Origin: Chitinophaga cymbidii
Lineage (GTDB): Bacteria > Bacteroidota > Bacteroidia > Chitinophagales > Chitinophagaceae
Direction of reading: 5' to 3'
DNA: 64,000 nucleotides
NCBI RefSeq assembly: GCF_007992715.1
Contig: NZ_BKAU01000005.1
Span: forward strand, 62,001-126,000
Shown: positions 28,317 to 38,000 of the stretch, one piece after another
How positions within the stretch are numbered: position 1 is the first letter of the stretch
Layout: each line of letters begins with the position of its first letter
Notes under the pieces: generated by a model
What the model saw: the letters and a program-made list of their open reading frames with translations, nothing else
What the model was told of the DNA's origin: nothing
Database searches by the model: none
Translations under genes and position numbers: made by a program

Positions 28317-31300
28317 TGATGAATAGTAAAAAGATATGGACGGGCCTGCTGGCGCTGGTGTTATGCCTGACCGCTTACGCGCAGGAGCAGGACCCGTTCG
28401 CGCCCTACCTGACCGGCCAGCCGCCGGCGATAGAAGAAGACCTGGGCATGGAAACCACGCCGGAAGGCATACGCATACACCGTTTTGTGTTCCGCTCGCG
28501 GGAAGTGGACGGAAAGCCTTCGCTGGTTTTTGCGGCGATCGCATACCCCGCGGGCAAAGGGCCTTTCCCCGGCATGGTGCGCCTGCACGGTGGCGGCGGG
28601 TCTGCCGACATCCCTTCGGCGGTCAGCTCCGCGAAACAGGGATATGCTTCACTCGTACTGGATGTTCCCGGTGTGGCGGGCGCCAAATCCAGAAGCCCGA
28701 AGACCACCGGCCCCTGGCTCGGCAAGCCGATGATCGGCGCCAACCCGGATGCCACTGCCAGCAGCCTCTTTGATGCGGTGCTGGCCTCCGCGCAATGCGT
28801 GTATTTGTTGCGCGCGCAGCCGGATGTGGATAAAAACAACATCTGCGTAGCCGGCGCTTCCTGGGGCGGTTACACCGCTACGATGGTTGCCGCACTGGTG
28901 GATAAGGATATCGTGGCCACCTGGTCTGTTTTCGGTTCGGGGAACTTTCTGCTCGGCGCGTATACTACCGGGCAGTTGCAGAAACTGCCGGAAGCGGAAA
29001 GGAAGAACTGGGAAAAGTGGCTGGACCCCGGCTCCCGCGCGAAGCATATCACGAAGCCGTATTTCATCTCCACCGCTTCCAACGACCGCCACTGGTCATG
29101 GATGGCGGTACAGGCCACACTGGCGGATATCAAAGGCCCGGTGAACCAGTTCTATTCCCCGAACGACAACCATGCCATGACCTATCCCGGCAACAAGAAC
29201 ATGCTCCATTTTTTCGATCATTATATCAAACATAACAAACCGCCCTTACCCCGGGTCATCGCCGGTAAAACCCGCCGCCTGAAAGACGGCAGGGCGGAAG
29301 TGACCTTCTCCGTAAAAGACACCACGCAGCTCACGGAAGCAAAAATATATTACTGCGATGCGGCGCCGGTATGGACGGAAAGGAAGTGGATACCGGCAAC
29401 GGCTACACGGAACAGGAAGCAGTTCAAAGCTTATGTTCCGGCTGATATTGCGGGTAAACATTTTTCCTGGTATGCGATCGTGACCGATAAGAATGAAGCG
29501 GCCTGGGGCGATAAAAATGCGGTTTGCTCCAGCCTAATACAAGACATTTCGCCGTTGCTCGCGCTGGCCGGGGAGCCGGTGGTGCTTAACAGCAACGAAA
29601 CCGCAGGGCCGGGCGATGTGTTCGGCTTGCAGGGCGCCGGTTTCGGCAGTAATCCTGAAGTGTGGTACGCCGCCGTTACCGGAAAGGAAAAGAAGCTGCA
29701 ACCGCTGGCCCGCCTGGAAGTAGTCAGTGCATCAGACAGGAACGTTTCCGCATTGATGGCGGATGATATAAAGAAAGGAACCCTCGTGGCCGTATGGATC
29801 AAAAACGGCAACACGTTCAGCGAACCGGTATTCCTCAACAAGGCTAGGGCCGTAACCCTCGAATACGACGAGATCATGCCCGGCCAGCCGTTCCGCATTT
29901 TCGGCCGGAACCTTTCCGTGCCGGGGCATGCGGCGGCGGTACGCTTTGCAAAAGAAAAAGGCAAAGGATCATGGCCGGCGAAAGTAGTAAAAGCGGACGC
30001 CTATACGCTGGAAGTCATCGCGCCCGCGAACATCACCCATAACACCCGTTACAAAGTATACCTCACCAACGGCGCGGGCGGCAGCTGGGGCGAATCCGCC
30101 GCGGAAGAAATACTCGCCGGCCGCAAGGCCGCCGCCGATCCGTTCGGCCTGAAAGCCGCCTGGGGAACGGAATTCACGTTCGCGCAAAATGTTTACAATG
30201 TTAAAACAGACAGCCGACTGCCGCTCAAGGCAAAAGGCGATGGTGTTACAGACGACCGCAAGGCATTGCAGCAGGCCATCGATATCGCGCACCGGCAGGG
30301 CGGCGGTGTGATCTATTTCCCGGCAGGAAAGTACCGCCTGGAAATACCCACCGGCAGCGGGCTGGTGATGCGCTCCAACATCGTGCTGAAAGGAGATGGT
30401 CCCGGTAAAAGTATTATTCAATACGGCTTTGGTACGCCGCCGCCGTATCCTGACCCGATCGGTAAAGGCGGCTGGTCTGATACCACCACGGACGGCGTTG
30501 CCATCCTCTGGCCGCTGGGTACTACATTGACCGGCTTGTGCGATTTGCAGCTGGACAATGTGAACACCAGCGGCAAATGGCGCCATAGCATCAAGACCAT
30601 GGCGCCGCCCGTGAAGAAGCCCGGTGCGGGCGGCTCGAAGTTTTTCGCCGCCAACTGCCGCTTCAACTTCTCCGTTGCCTGGGGCTTGTCGTGGGGCTAT
30701 GTGGACCGCATGGTGATCCGCGATTGTTATTTCGACAGCAAGGCGACCATCACCTGGCCCTGGCTGTGGCATTGCAACGGCTCCACCAATTTTTCCGTGC
30801 GCAACAACACCGTGCGTTACGCGGCGGGCCGCTTCGGCTTCAATGAAAGCTACAACGGCATCATCGAAAATAATGATATCACCCGCCTCGGCGATCTGCA
30901 AAATCCGAAAGGCGAAACAGGCGGGTTCAACATTGACTTCGCGACCGACATTGTGATGATGGGCAACCGCATGGACGTGGAAGGCCGCGAGATAGAATAC
31001 CATAACCAGGGCGAAACCATCCTCAGCCAGGGCGGCAACCCCGAGAATATGAGCATGGGCGTAGCCACCGCCGCTACCGCCACTACATTGACAGACGCCA
31101 CAAAACAATGGGAACGCATCAGAACGGAAACGCTCAGTTCCTCCAGCGCGCTCTGCATTGTAGACGGCAAAGGCGCCGGACAATGGCGCCGCATCGTAAA
31201 GAATAATGCCACCACTATCACGGTAGACAAACCCTGGACCATCATCCCCGATAAAAGCAGTCACTATGTAGTCATCTGCTGGTCTGCCGAAGACTGGCTG

Positions 31301-34300
31301 GTGAAAGACAACGTGCTGGAAGGCAACAACCGCGGCATCTGGTTCTACTGCGGTAATACGGACGTGGCGATTGTCGGTAACCGGCTGACCAACTCCGAAG
31401 GCATTTACCTCCGCGCGGACCAGCGCCGCAACATGGGCCTCGGCCGCTATAACCTTAGCTGGAACACACTGGTAGCGGACAACAAAGTGATCAACACCAA
31501 TGGTCTTCGCCCCGCTTTTGTTTGCAATACGCTGGCGCTCGTAACGCCGGATTCACTGCACGGCATCGGAAGCCTCGGCATAGAGATCCGCCGCAACTTC
31601 GTGCAGGCGCATGTTCCCAACTCCGCATCTTTCGTGAAAGGAGAAGGCTACTTCAATGAAGTAAGCTACAAGAACGAGATCAAAGGCAAGGCCACCGGCA
31701 TTATCGGCACCATCTTCGACGGCAACGTGGTGGAGAACGCGGATATCGGCTACCGTCTTGTGAAGTCCATCGATCAGACGGTGATCAAAGACCCGGTGTA
31801 TAAAAATGTGAAAACGCCTTACCTGGAAGCAAAGGGGACGGTGTTGCTGAACGACCGCAGCAAGCAGGCGATCCCGGTGAAATTTACATTGAAGGAAGCC
31901 GGTTTCGTTACGCTGGTCATCGAACAACCGGACGGCAAAAGGATACGGAACCTCGTTTCCGAAACATGGTTCCCCGCGGGTGAGAACACCGCGTGGTGGG
32001 ATGGCATGGATGATCTCGGCCGGGACGTGGATGCGGCGAAGCATGGTGTATATCACATTCCCGCGAAGTTCGTGGCGCCGGGGCAATACCGGGTACGCGG
32101 ACTGGTGAGAGGAGAGATCAAACCGTACTATGAGTTTTCGCCTTATTACACCGGCACCCCGCCCTGGAGAACGCAGGACCATACCGGCGCATGGCTGGCG
32201 AATCACACGCCGCCGAAAGCCGCACTGTTCGTGCCCGGCGACCGTTCACCCACGGGTCAGCCTTCCATCATCCTCGGCGCTTACGTGACCGAAGGTCCGG
32301 ACGGCTTTGCCTGGATTGACCTGGATGGCCGCAAACGCGGCGGCAAAGCCTGGATCGGCGGGCACTGGACCGCCGCGCCTTTCCTGGCGGGAGATAACGG
32401 CGAACAGGCAGTGCCCGGCGCGCATGTGTACGTGGCCTCTGTCTGGGAGACCAGTAAACAGTCCGGCCTCGCCGAACTTAGGCTGAATGCCATGAAGGCC
32501 AACCATGCAAAAAATGATTACACAGTAAAAGAAGTGCTGCTGCATCCTTTAGGCCCCATGCCCAAAAACGAAGTGACGGGCGTTATCGGCGGAATGGCGG
32601 CGCACAACGGCACCGTGGTGATCAGCATGATAAAAAAAGACCGGCTGCTTTTTATTGATGCAGCCAAAGGAAAACTGGCGGACAGCTTGCAGGTATCCGC
32701 GCCGCGCGGATTGGCGTTTGACGCCAAAGGCCGTCTGCTGGTACTTTCCGGGAAAAAGCTGCTGCGCTTTCCCGCGCCGCATGCAAAGCCGGAGCAACTC
32801 GTTACAAAAGGTCTGGAAGATCCTATCGCCATCACGCTTGACAGGAAAGGCAATATCTATGTAAGCGACCGTGGCAACAGCCATGTAGTGAAGATCTATT
32901 CTCCTGGTGGTAAGTTCCTGCGGAGCATCGGTTCGCCCGGTGCTCCACGTGCAGGAGCGTATGATCCCATGCATATGAACAATCCCGCCGGTATCGCCAT
33001 CGATGCAAAGCAGCAGCTGTGGGTCACGGAAGAAGATTATCTGCCCAAGCGCGTCAGCGTATGGACGCTGGACGGAAAGCTGGTAAACGCCTTTTACGGT
33101 CCCCCTAAATACGGCGGCGGCGGTACGCTGGACGCTCATGATAAAAAACGTTTTTATTACGCGGAAGAAGAAAATGGCGCGATGGAATTTATCCTGGACT
33201 GGAAAAAAGGCACGTCGAAACTGAATCGCATACATTACCGGCCTGTTGCCGGAGATATGCAGCTGGCGTTCAGGAGCGCCGGGCCGGAGATCGCGTTGTA
33301 CCGCAACGGACAACGTTATTTTACGAACAGCTACAACAGCAGTCCCACGAACGGGCATTCCTCCGCCTTCCTGTTCATTGAGCGGGACAGCATTGCCTAT
33401 CCGGTGGCGGCGATGGGAAGGGCCGCATTGTGGGACCGGTTGAAGGAAGATGATATGCGGTCCCGCTGGCCCGCGGGTGTTGACCTGAACGGCAAGCCGC
33501 CGAAGAACGAGGCGTTCTTCATCTGGCAGGACCTCAACGGGGATGCACATGCACAGCCGGCTGAAGTCACCATGCAAAAAGCATCCGTTGGCGGTGTGTC
33601 CGTTATGCCGGATCTTTCCTTTTGCATTTCAAGACTAAACGAATCGGCTATACGTTTTCCGCCGGTGGCGTTTGCAGACCGCGGCCTTCCGCGGTATGAT
33701 ATGGCAAAGAAACAGGTACTGGCGGCCGGCGTGCAGCGCCCCGCTTCTTCGGGCGGCGACCAGGTGCTGGTGGGGCCGGATGGCTGGTCCGTACTCACGC
33801 TTGGCATAGCGCCGTACTCGCGGTATTCTTTCAGCGGCGTAAAGAACGGCGTGCCCATGTGGAGCTATCCCAATATGTGGCCCGGCCTGCACGCTTCGCA
33901 TTCCGCACCCAGTGCGGACCGCAGGGGGCAGCTGATCGGGCCTACCCGTTTGCTGGGTGGTTTGATGCCGAACAAAGGATCGGACGCGGGGCCGCTCTGG
34001 GCGGTCAACGGCAATCACGGCAGCGTATATGTGTTCACGGCGGACGGCCTGTTTGTAGCCACGCTTTTTGTGAACATGCGCGACGGCCAGCTGTGGCGGA
34101 TGCCTAAAGGGTACCGGAACATGCCGCTGGACGGTATTTCGCTCGGCGAAGAGAATTTCTGGCCCAGCATCACGCAAACGGAAGATGGCAATGTTTATAT
34201 CGTGGATGGCGCGCGCAGCGCGATCGTACGGCTGGATGGTATGCACAGCGTGCACCGCCTGCCGGATAGGATGATCAACGTCCGCAACACCGATCTTGAA

Positions 34301-35071
34301 CGCAGCCGCGCTTTGTTCGCGGAAGCGGAAGCCGCGCGTCAGCAGGACCAGGGCGTTAAAGAGATGACCGTTGCCCTGCGGCAGGCACAGCCCGTGGTGG
34401 ACGGCCGGTTGAATGACTGGTCGGATGCTTCCTGGGTGGATATCGACAAGAGAGGCGTAAAAGCTTACTTCAACGCGAATACCCGTCCGTATGACCTCAC
34501 CGGCGCCGCCGCTATTTCCGGCGACCGCCTGTATGTGGCCTACCGTACCGGCGATTCCGCCCTGCTGAAAAACTCCGGTGAAATGCCAGTAGCGCCTTTC
34601 AAAACAGGCGGCGCGCTGGACCTGATGATCGGCGCGGACGGAGAAGTGGACCCGGAACGCAGGAAGCCCGTGGCCGGCGATGCCCGTTTACTCGTGACCG
34701 TAGTGAACGGAAAACCTCTGGCGCTTTTGTACCGCGCCGTGGTGCCCGGCACCCGCGAAGAAGATAAGATACCTTTTTCTTCCCCCGCCAATACCATTAC
34801 ATTCGACAAAGTGGAAGACATCAGCAGCCAGCTGGAATTTGCGGGCAGCGAAGGAAATTATGAGATATCCGTTCCCGTTAGTGTGCTCGGCCTGAAGCCT
34901 GCGAACGGACTGGAAATAAAAGGAGATATCGGCGTACTGCGCGGAGATCAGGGACAGACCACTTCCCGCAGCTACTGGAGCAACAAGGCTACCGGCATTA
35001 CGGCGGACGTTCCGTCTGAAGCCATGCTCACACCGAACCTTTGGGGAAAATTCAAATTCAGCAGCAGATGA
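28316..35071 (+). CDS. Giant secreted multidomain enzyme: esterase + beta-helix lyase-like + NHL propeller + CBM9-like domain
   Basis: About 2251 residues from ATG at 28316 (a second ATG follows at 28319). After a signal peptide come an alpha/beta-hydrolase domain of the acetyl-xylan-esterase type (GASWGG, Ser182; PNDNHAMTYPG supplies the histidine) to about 315, and a beta-sandwich to about 412. Next is an IPT-like segment and a pectate-lyase-3 beta-helix at about 616-1178 (KGDGVTDDRKALQQAID; GGGVIYFPAGKYRLE). A FlgD-like Ig domain follows (GENTAWWDGMDDLGRD), then an NHL-type propeller at about 1410-1985 (YVSDRGNSHVVKIYSPGGKFLRSIG begins one blade) and a C-terminal CBM9/DOMON-like domain from about 2012 (VVDGRLNDWSDASW). 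The middle duplicates the protein at 11659-13926. It probably deacetylates and cleaves the same polysaccharide. The substrate is inference. Confidence 0.85.
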   Translation: MMNSKKIWTGLLALVLCLTAYAQEQDPFAPYLTGQPPAIEEDLGMETTPEGIRIHRFVFRSREVDGKPSLVFAAIAYPAGKGPFPGMVRLHGGGGSADIPSAVSSAKQGYASLVLDVPGVAGAKSRSPKTTGPWLGKPMIGANPDATASSLFDAVLASAQCVYLLRAQPDVDKNNICVAGASWGGYTATMVAALVDKDIVATWSVFGSGNFLLGAYTTGQLQKLPEAERKNWEKWLDPGSRAKHITKPYFISTASNDRHWSWMAVQATLADIKGPVNQFYSPNDNHAMTYPGNKNMLHFFDHYIKHNKPPLPRVIAGKTRRLKDGRAEVTFSVKDTTQLTEAKIYYCDAAPVWTERKWIPATATRNRKQFKAYVPADIAGKHFSWYAIVTDKNEAAWGDKNAVCSSLIQDISPLLALAGEPVVLNSNETAGPGDVFGLQGAGFGSNPEVWYAAVTGKEKKLQPLARLEVVSASDRNVSALMADDIKKGTLVAVWIKNGNTFSEPVFLNKARAVTLEYDEIMPGQPFRIFGRNLSVPGHAAAVRFAKEKGKGSWPAKVVKADAYTLEVIAPANITHNTRYKVYLTNGAGGSWGESAAEEILAGRKAAADPFGLKAAWGTEFTFAQNVYNVKTDSRLPLKAKGDGVTDDRKALQQAIDIAHRQGGGVIYFPAGKYRLEIPTGSGLVMRSNIVLKGDGPGKSIIQYGFGTPPPYPDPIGKGGWSDTTTDGVAILWPLGTTLTGLCDLQLDNVNTSGKWRHSIKTMAPPVKKPGAGGSKFFAANCRFNFSVAWGLSWGYVDRMVIRDCYFDSKATITWPWLWHCNGSTNFSVRNNTVRYAAGRFGFNESYNGIIENNDITRLGDLQNPKGETGGFNIDFATDIVMMGNRMDVEGREIEYHNQGETILSQGGNPENMSMGVATAATATTLTDATKQWERIRTETLSSSSALCIVDGKGAGQWRRIVKNNATTITVDKPWTIIPDKSSHYVVICWSAEDWLVKDNVLEGNNRGIWFYCGNTDVAIVGNRLTNSEGIYLRADQRRNMGLGRYNLSWNTLVADNKVINTNGLRPAFVCNTLALVTPDSLHGIGSLGIEIRRNFVQAHVPNSASFVKGEGYFNEVSYKNEIKGKATGIIGTIFDGNVVENADIGYRLVKSIDQTVIKDPVYKNVKTPYLEAKGTVLLNDRSKQAIPVKFTLKEAGFVTLVIEQPDGKRIRNLVSETWFPAGENTAWWDGMDDLGRDVDAAKHGVYHIPAKFVAPGQYRVRGLVRGEIKPYYEFSPYYTGTPPWRTQDHTGAWLANHTPPKAALFVPGDRSPTGQPSIILGAYVTEGPDGFAWIDLDGRKRGGKAWIGGHWTAAPFLAGDNGEQAVPGAHVYVASVWETSKQSGLAELRLNAMKANHAKNDYTVKEVLLHPLGPMPKNEVTGVIGGMAAHNGTVVISMIKKDRLLFIDAAKGKLADSLQVSAPRGLAFDAKGRLLVLSGKKLLRFPAPHAKPEQLVTKGLEDPIAITLDRKGNIYVSDRGNSHVVKIYSPGGKFLRSIGSPGAPRAGAYDPMHMNNPAGIAIDAKQQLWVTEEDYLPKRVSVWTLDGKLVNAFYGPPKYGGGGTLDAHDKKRFYYAEEENGAMEFILDWKKGTSKLNRIHYRPVAGDMQLAFRSAGPEIALYRNGQRYFTNSYNSSPTNGHSSAFLFIERDSIAYPVAAMGRAALWDRLKEDDMRSRWPAGVDLNGKPPKNEAFFIWQDLNGDAHAQPAEVTMQKASVGGVSVMPDLSFCISRLNESAIRFPPVAFADRGLPRYDMAKKQVLAAGVQRPASSGGDQVLVGPDGWSVLTLGIAPYSRYSFSGVKNGVPMWSYPNMWPGLHASHSAPSADRRGQLIGPTRLLGGLMPNKGSDAGPLWAVNGNHGSVYVFTADGLFVATLFVNMRDGQLWRMPKGYRNMPLDGISLGEENFWPSITQTEDGNVYIVDGARSAIVRLDGMHSVHRLPDRMINVRNTDLERSRALFAEAEAARQQDQGVKEMTVALRQAQPVVDGRLNDWSDASWVDIDKRGVKAYFNANTRPYDLTGAAAISGDRLYVAYRTGDSALLKNSGEMPVAPFKTGGALDLMIGADGEVDPERRKPVAGDARLLVTVVNGKPLALLYRAVVPGTREEDKIPFSSPANTITFDKVEDISSQLEFAGSEGNYEISVPVSVLGLKPANGLEIKGDIGVLRGDQGQTTSRSYWSNKATGITADVPSEAMLTPNLWGKFKFSSR

Positions 35072-38000
35072 GGACAATCAGCATGATATTTTTCCTGTTG
35101 CTTTCCGCGGGCAGTATGCTCGCGCAGGCGCAGCAGAAAGTACGGACGATCCGGTTGAAGGATGCGCTGCAACATCCCGGCATGTCGTGGCCGGTGAGCC
35201 TGCTGCAATACCAGCTGGAAGATATGCGCAATACTCCGTTGACGGTAACGGATGAAGCCGGTAAGCCGGTGCCGTTCCAGGTTATGGAAGACCGGCTGTA
35301 TGTGTTGTCTGATCTGCCGTCCGGCGGGGAGCGGGTTTTTTATGTGAAAGCGGGTAGCGGTAAACGTCAACGTACAAACGTCGCTGACAAACAGCAGCCG
35401 GGCGGGCAGTCATCCGGAGGTATTCACGGTAAGCAACAGCCGGGCGGCGCTGACGGGCAACAGCCCACAGGCGTCCACATCCGGCAAAATAAAAACAGCG
35501 TACTGCTGTCGAACGGCGCATTGCAGGTAGAGCTTCCCGCGCCCGGGGTTACAAAGCCGGCACCGCCGGTGCTGCGGTACGGCAAAGACGAACAATGGCT
35601 AGGCCGTGGTGAATGGTTTTCCGGTGAGGTAACGGCCATGCATGTACGCCAATTGGCTGCCGGGCCGGTGTTCGCGGAATACAGCATTGATTATGATTTT
35701 AAGAACGGACAACATTACAAGGCGGTAATCCGCCTCACAGCGGGCATGGAGTTCATGGAACTGGAAGAAACGATGAGGGGGGTCACCGCAAAAGACGCCA
35801 TTGCATGGCGGATGGTGTGGGACGGCATACATCCCCGCTACCGTTACACCGCCACCCGCGGCAGCAATGCCAAAACCTACGACGCCATCCAGTGGGAACC
35901 GATGGAAGGATTGAAAGATCTTCCCGAAACGCCCCGGCATCCGCTCATACCTTCCGACCAGGAGAACGGCGCAGACGGCGAATTGCCTTTTCACCTCGCC
36001 GCTTACGATAACTGGATGAGCTGGTGGCGCCTGCCCACCGCCGCATTCTGGAATGAGAACGAGCCGGTCACCATCGGTATTTTTATTAAGGATACGGAAC
36101 GCTGGAACGACGGGGCATACCCGCTCTGGGGCTCGAAGAACAACCTGAGCATCCGCTACTACTGGCAAAACAATATTCTCGATTACCGTTTCCCGCTGGT
36201 CAGCGGCACGCGCTCTACCGCGCTGGCCGCATACGATCACCGGAAAGATGTGGAAGCGGTGAACAGTGCCCGGAAACCCGTCGCATACATCGAAACCCTG
36301 CGCCGCTGGCATGGCTGGGTGCCGCTGAACAAGGTGAAGGACTGGGTGCTGGATTATCCTTCCGGCAAGGAAAATAAACATCACTACTTCACGCCGGAGC
36401 TGGCGGGACATTTAACCATTGGTAACATCGAGCAGAGCTTGCGGAGCATGCTCACTTCCATCAGCACCGGATCAGAACGCAATGGCGGCCCGACGCCCGT
36501 GGGCAGCCGCGTGTTCTACAATTCCATTGCACCGTCTTTTGATGTGAACAGGAGTAAAATGAGCCCGGAACAATACCGGAAGCTGCGCGCCTGGTTCCTG
36601 TTCATGAGCTACGTAATGATGGATGAAAGCCTGATGCCCATGCGGACGATGCTCAGCGGCCACCCGAATTTCCTGGCGGACGTGAAAGGTATTCCCGGGC
36701 TGAGCGCTTACCTCTTCCCGGACCATCCGCAGGCGAAGCAAATGGCGGAACACTTTGAAAAGGCCATGCGCCTGAATTATCATTATCATATCCGTCCCGA
36801 TGTACCGGCCTGGAACGCAAAAGGCGGCCGGTGGACGGAGAACCTCGCCACCTACACCTGGGCGGCATTGCGCCCTACGCTGCATACGAACTTTCTTTTA
36901 CACCATTCCTATGACGGCCGGAACCGCCTGTTGCAACCCGGTGTGTCGAAGCTCGGGGGCTGGTTGCTGAACACGCTTACTTCGCCGCTGGATGCGGAGA
37001 ACGGCCGCCGTACCTATCCGCCGCAGGGGGCGCATGCGCAGACCGTGCTGCATGGCCTGCCGGATTTGCTGCGTCTTTTTGCGCAGGAAATGTACTATTA
37101 CGATCCCCTGCTGGCGGAACATATTTTTTACCTGACATCTTCCGGTGACAAGGGTTTTGAAGCGAAAGAAAAGAAGCCCGTCTGGCGCGATGTGCTGCGG
37201 GGAGAATGGGCGGACAACAAAGGCACGCCGCCGGACCTGCGTTCAGAAAAGTATACCGGCTACGGTTTTGTGCTGCGCAGCAACTTTGGAAAAAAGGATG
37301 AAATGTATGTGCATCTGCAACAGATCGATGACGGGCCGAACTACCGCTGGGGCAGAGCCGCCGGAGGCGGCAACGGCGTGATCTATTACACCGCCGCGGG
37401 CAAACGTTACAGCTTCAATGGCCCCGAAGATGTGGGGGACGGCCCTTTCGGCGATGTGGAACGATGCACCAACTTCGGTGTGAAGAAAGCCGCCGGCTAC
37501 CGTGGCATCGGCCCGTACCGCGCCGTAGGAAGAAATGAGCTGACCGCGCCGCTGTATGATTTCGGCTTCGCGCAATCGGCGAAAGTATATGCGAACAAGG
37601 AGGCCATACCAGATTACCGCTCCCGGAGCGTGCTGCAATCCGGCGCAAATTATATCGTTGTGCTGGATGATGTGGAGCATGAGCAGACGGAAGGACGGTT
37701 TTCCTGGTTCGTTGAAAAGGATGCGGAATTTCCTTTCATCCACCAGGTGAGCCCCGGCGTGGCTCCTGTAGACGCCAACATCACTCCTTCGCAAAGCGGC
37801 TATCACAAAGATCCCGCGGTATTGCCGGTTAAAGGACGGTATTATGACGGAAAAGGAGATTTTCTCACCGTTGTTACCCATCTCCCCGGTATCAAAGTCA
37901 GGAAGACCGCCGAAGGTTGCGAAGTAACGCTGCCGGATGGAAGTGTGGAAAGGATCGTGGTATCCAATGGTAGCTTGCGTATACTGAAACCTTCCGCAGG

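Noticed and set aside
29969..31264. 431-codon minus-strand open frame inside the giant enzyme gene
   Set aside because: It overlaps the beta-helix coding region, which matches the paralogue at 11659-13926 at the protein level, so the plus frame is real.
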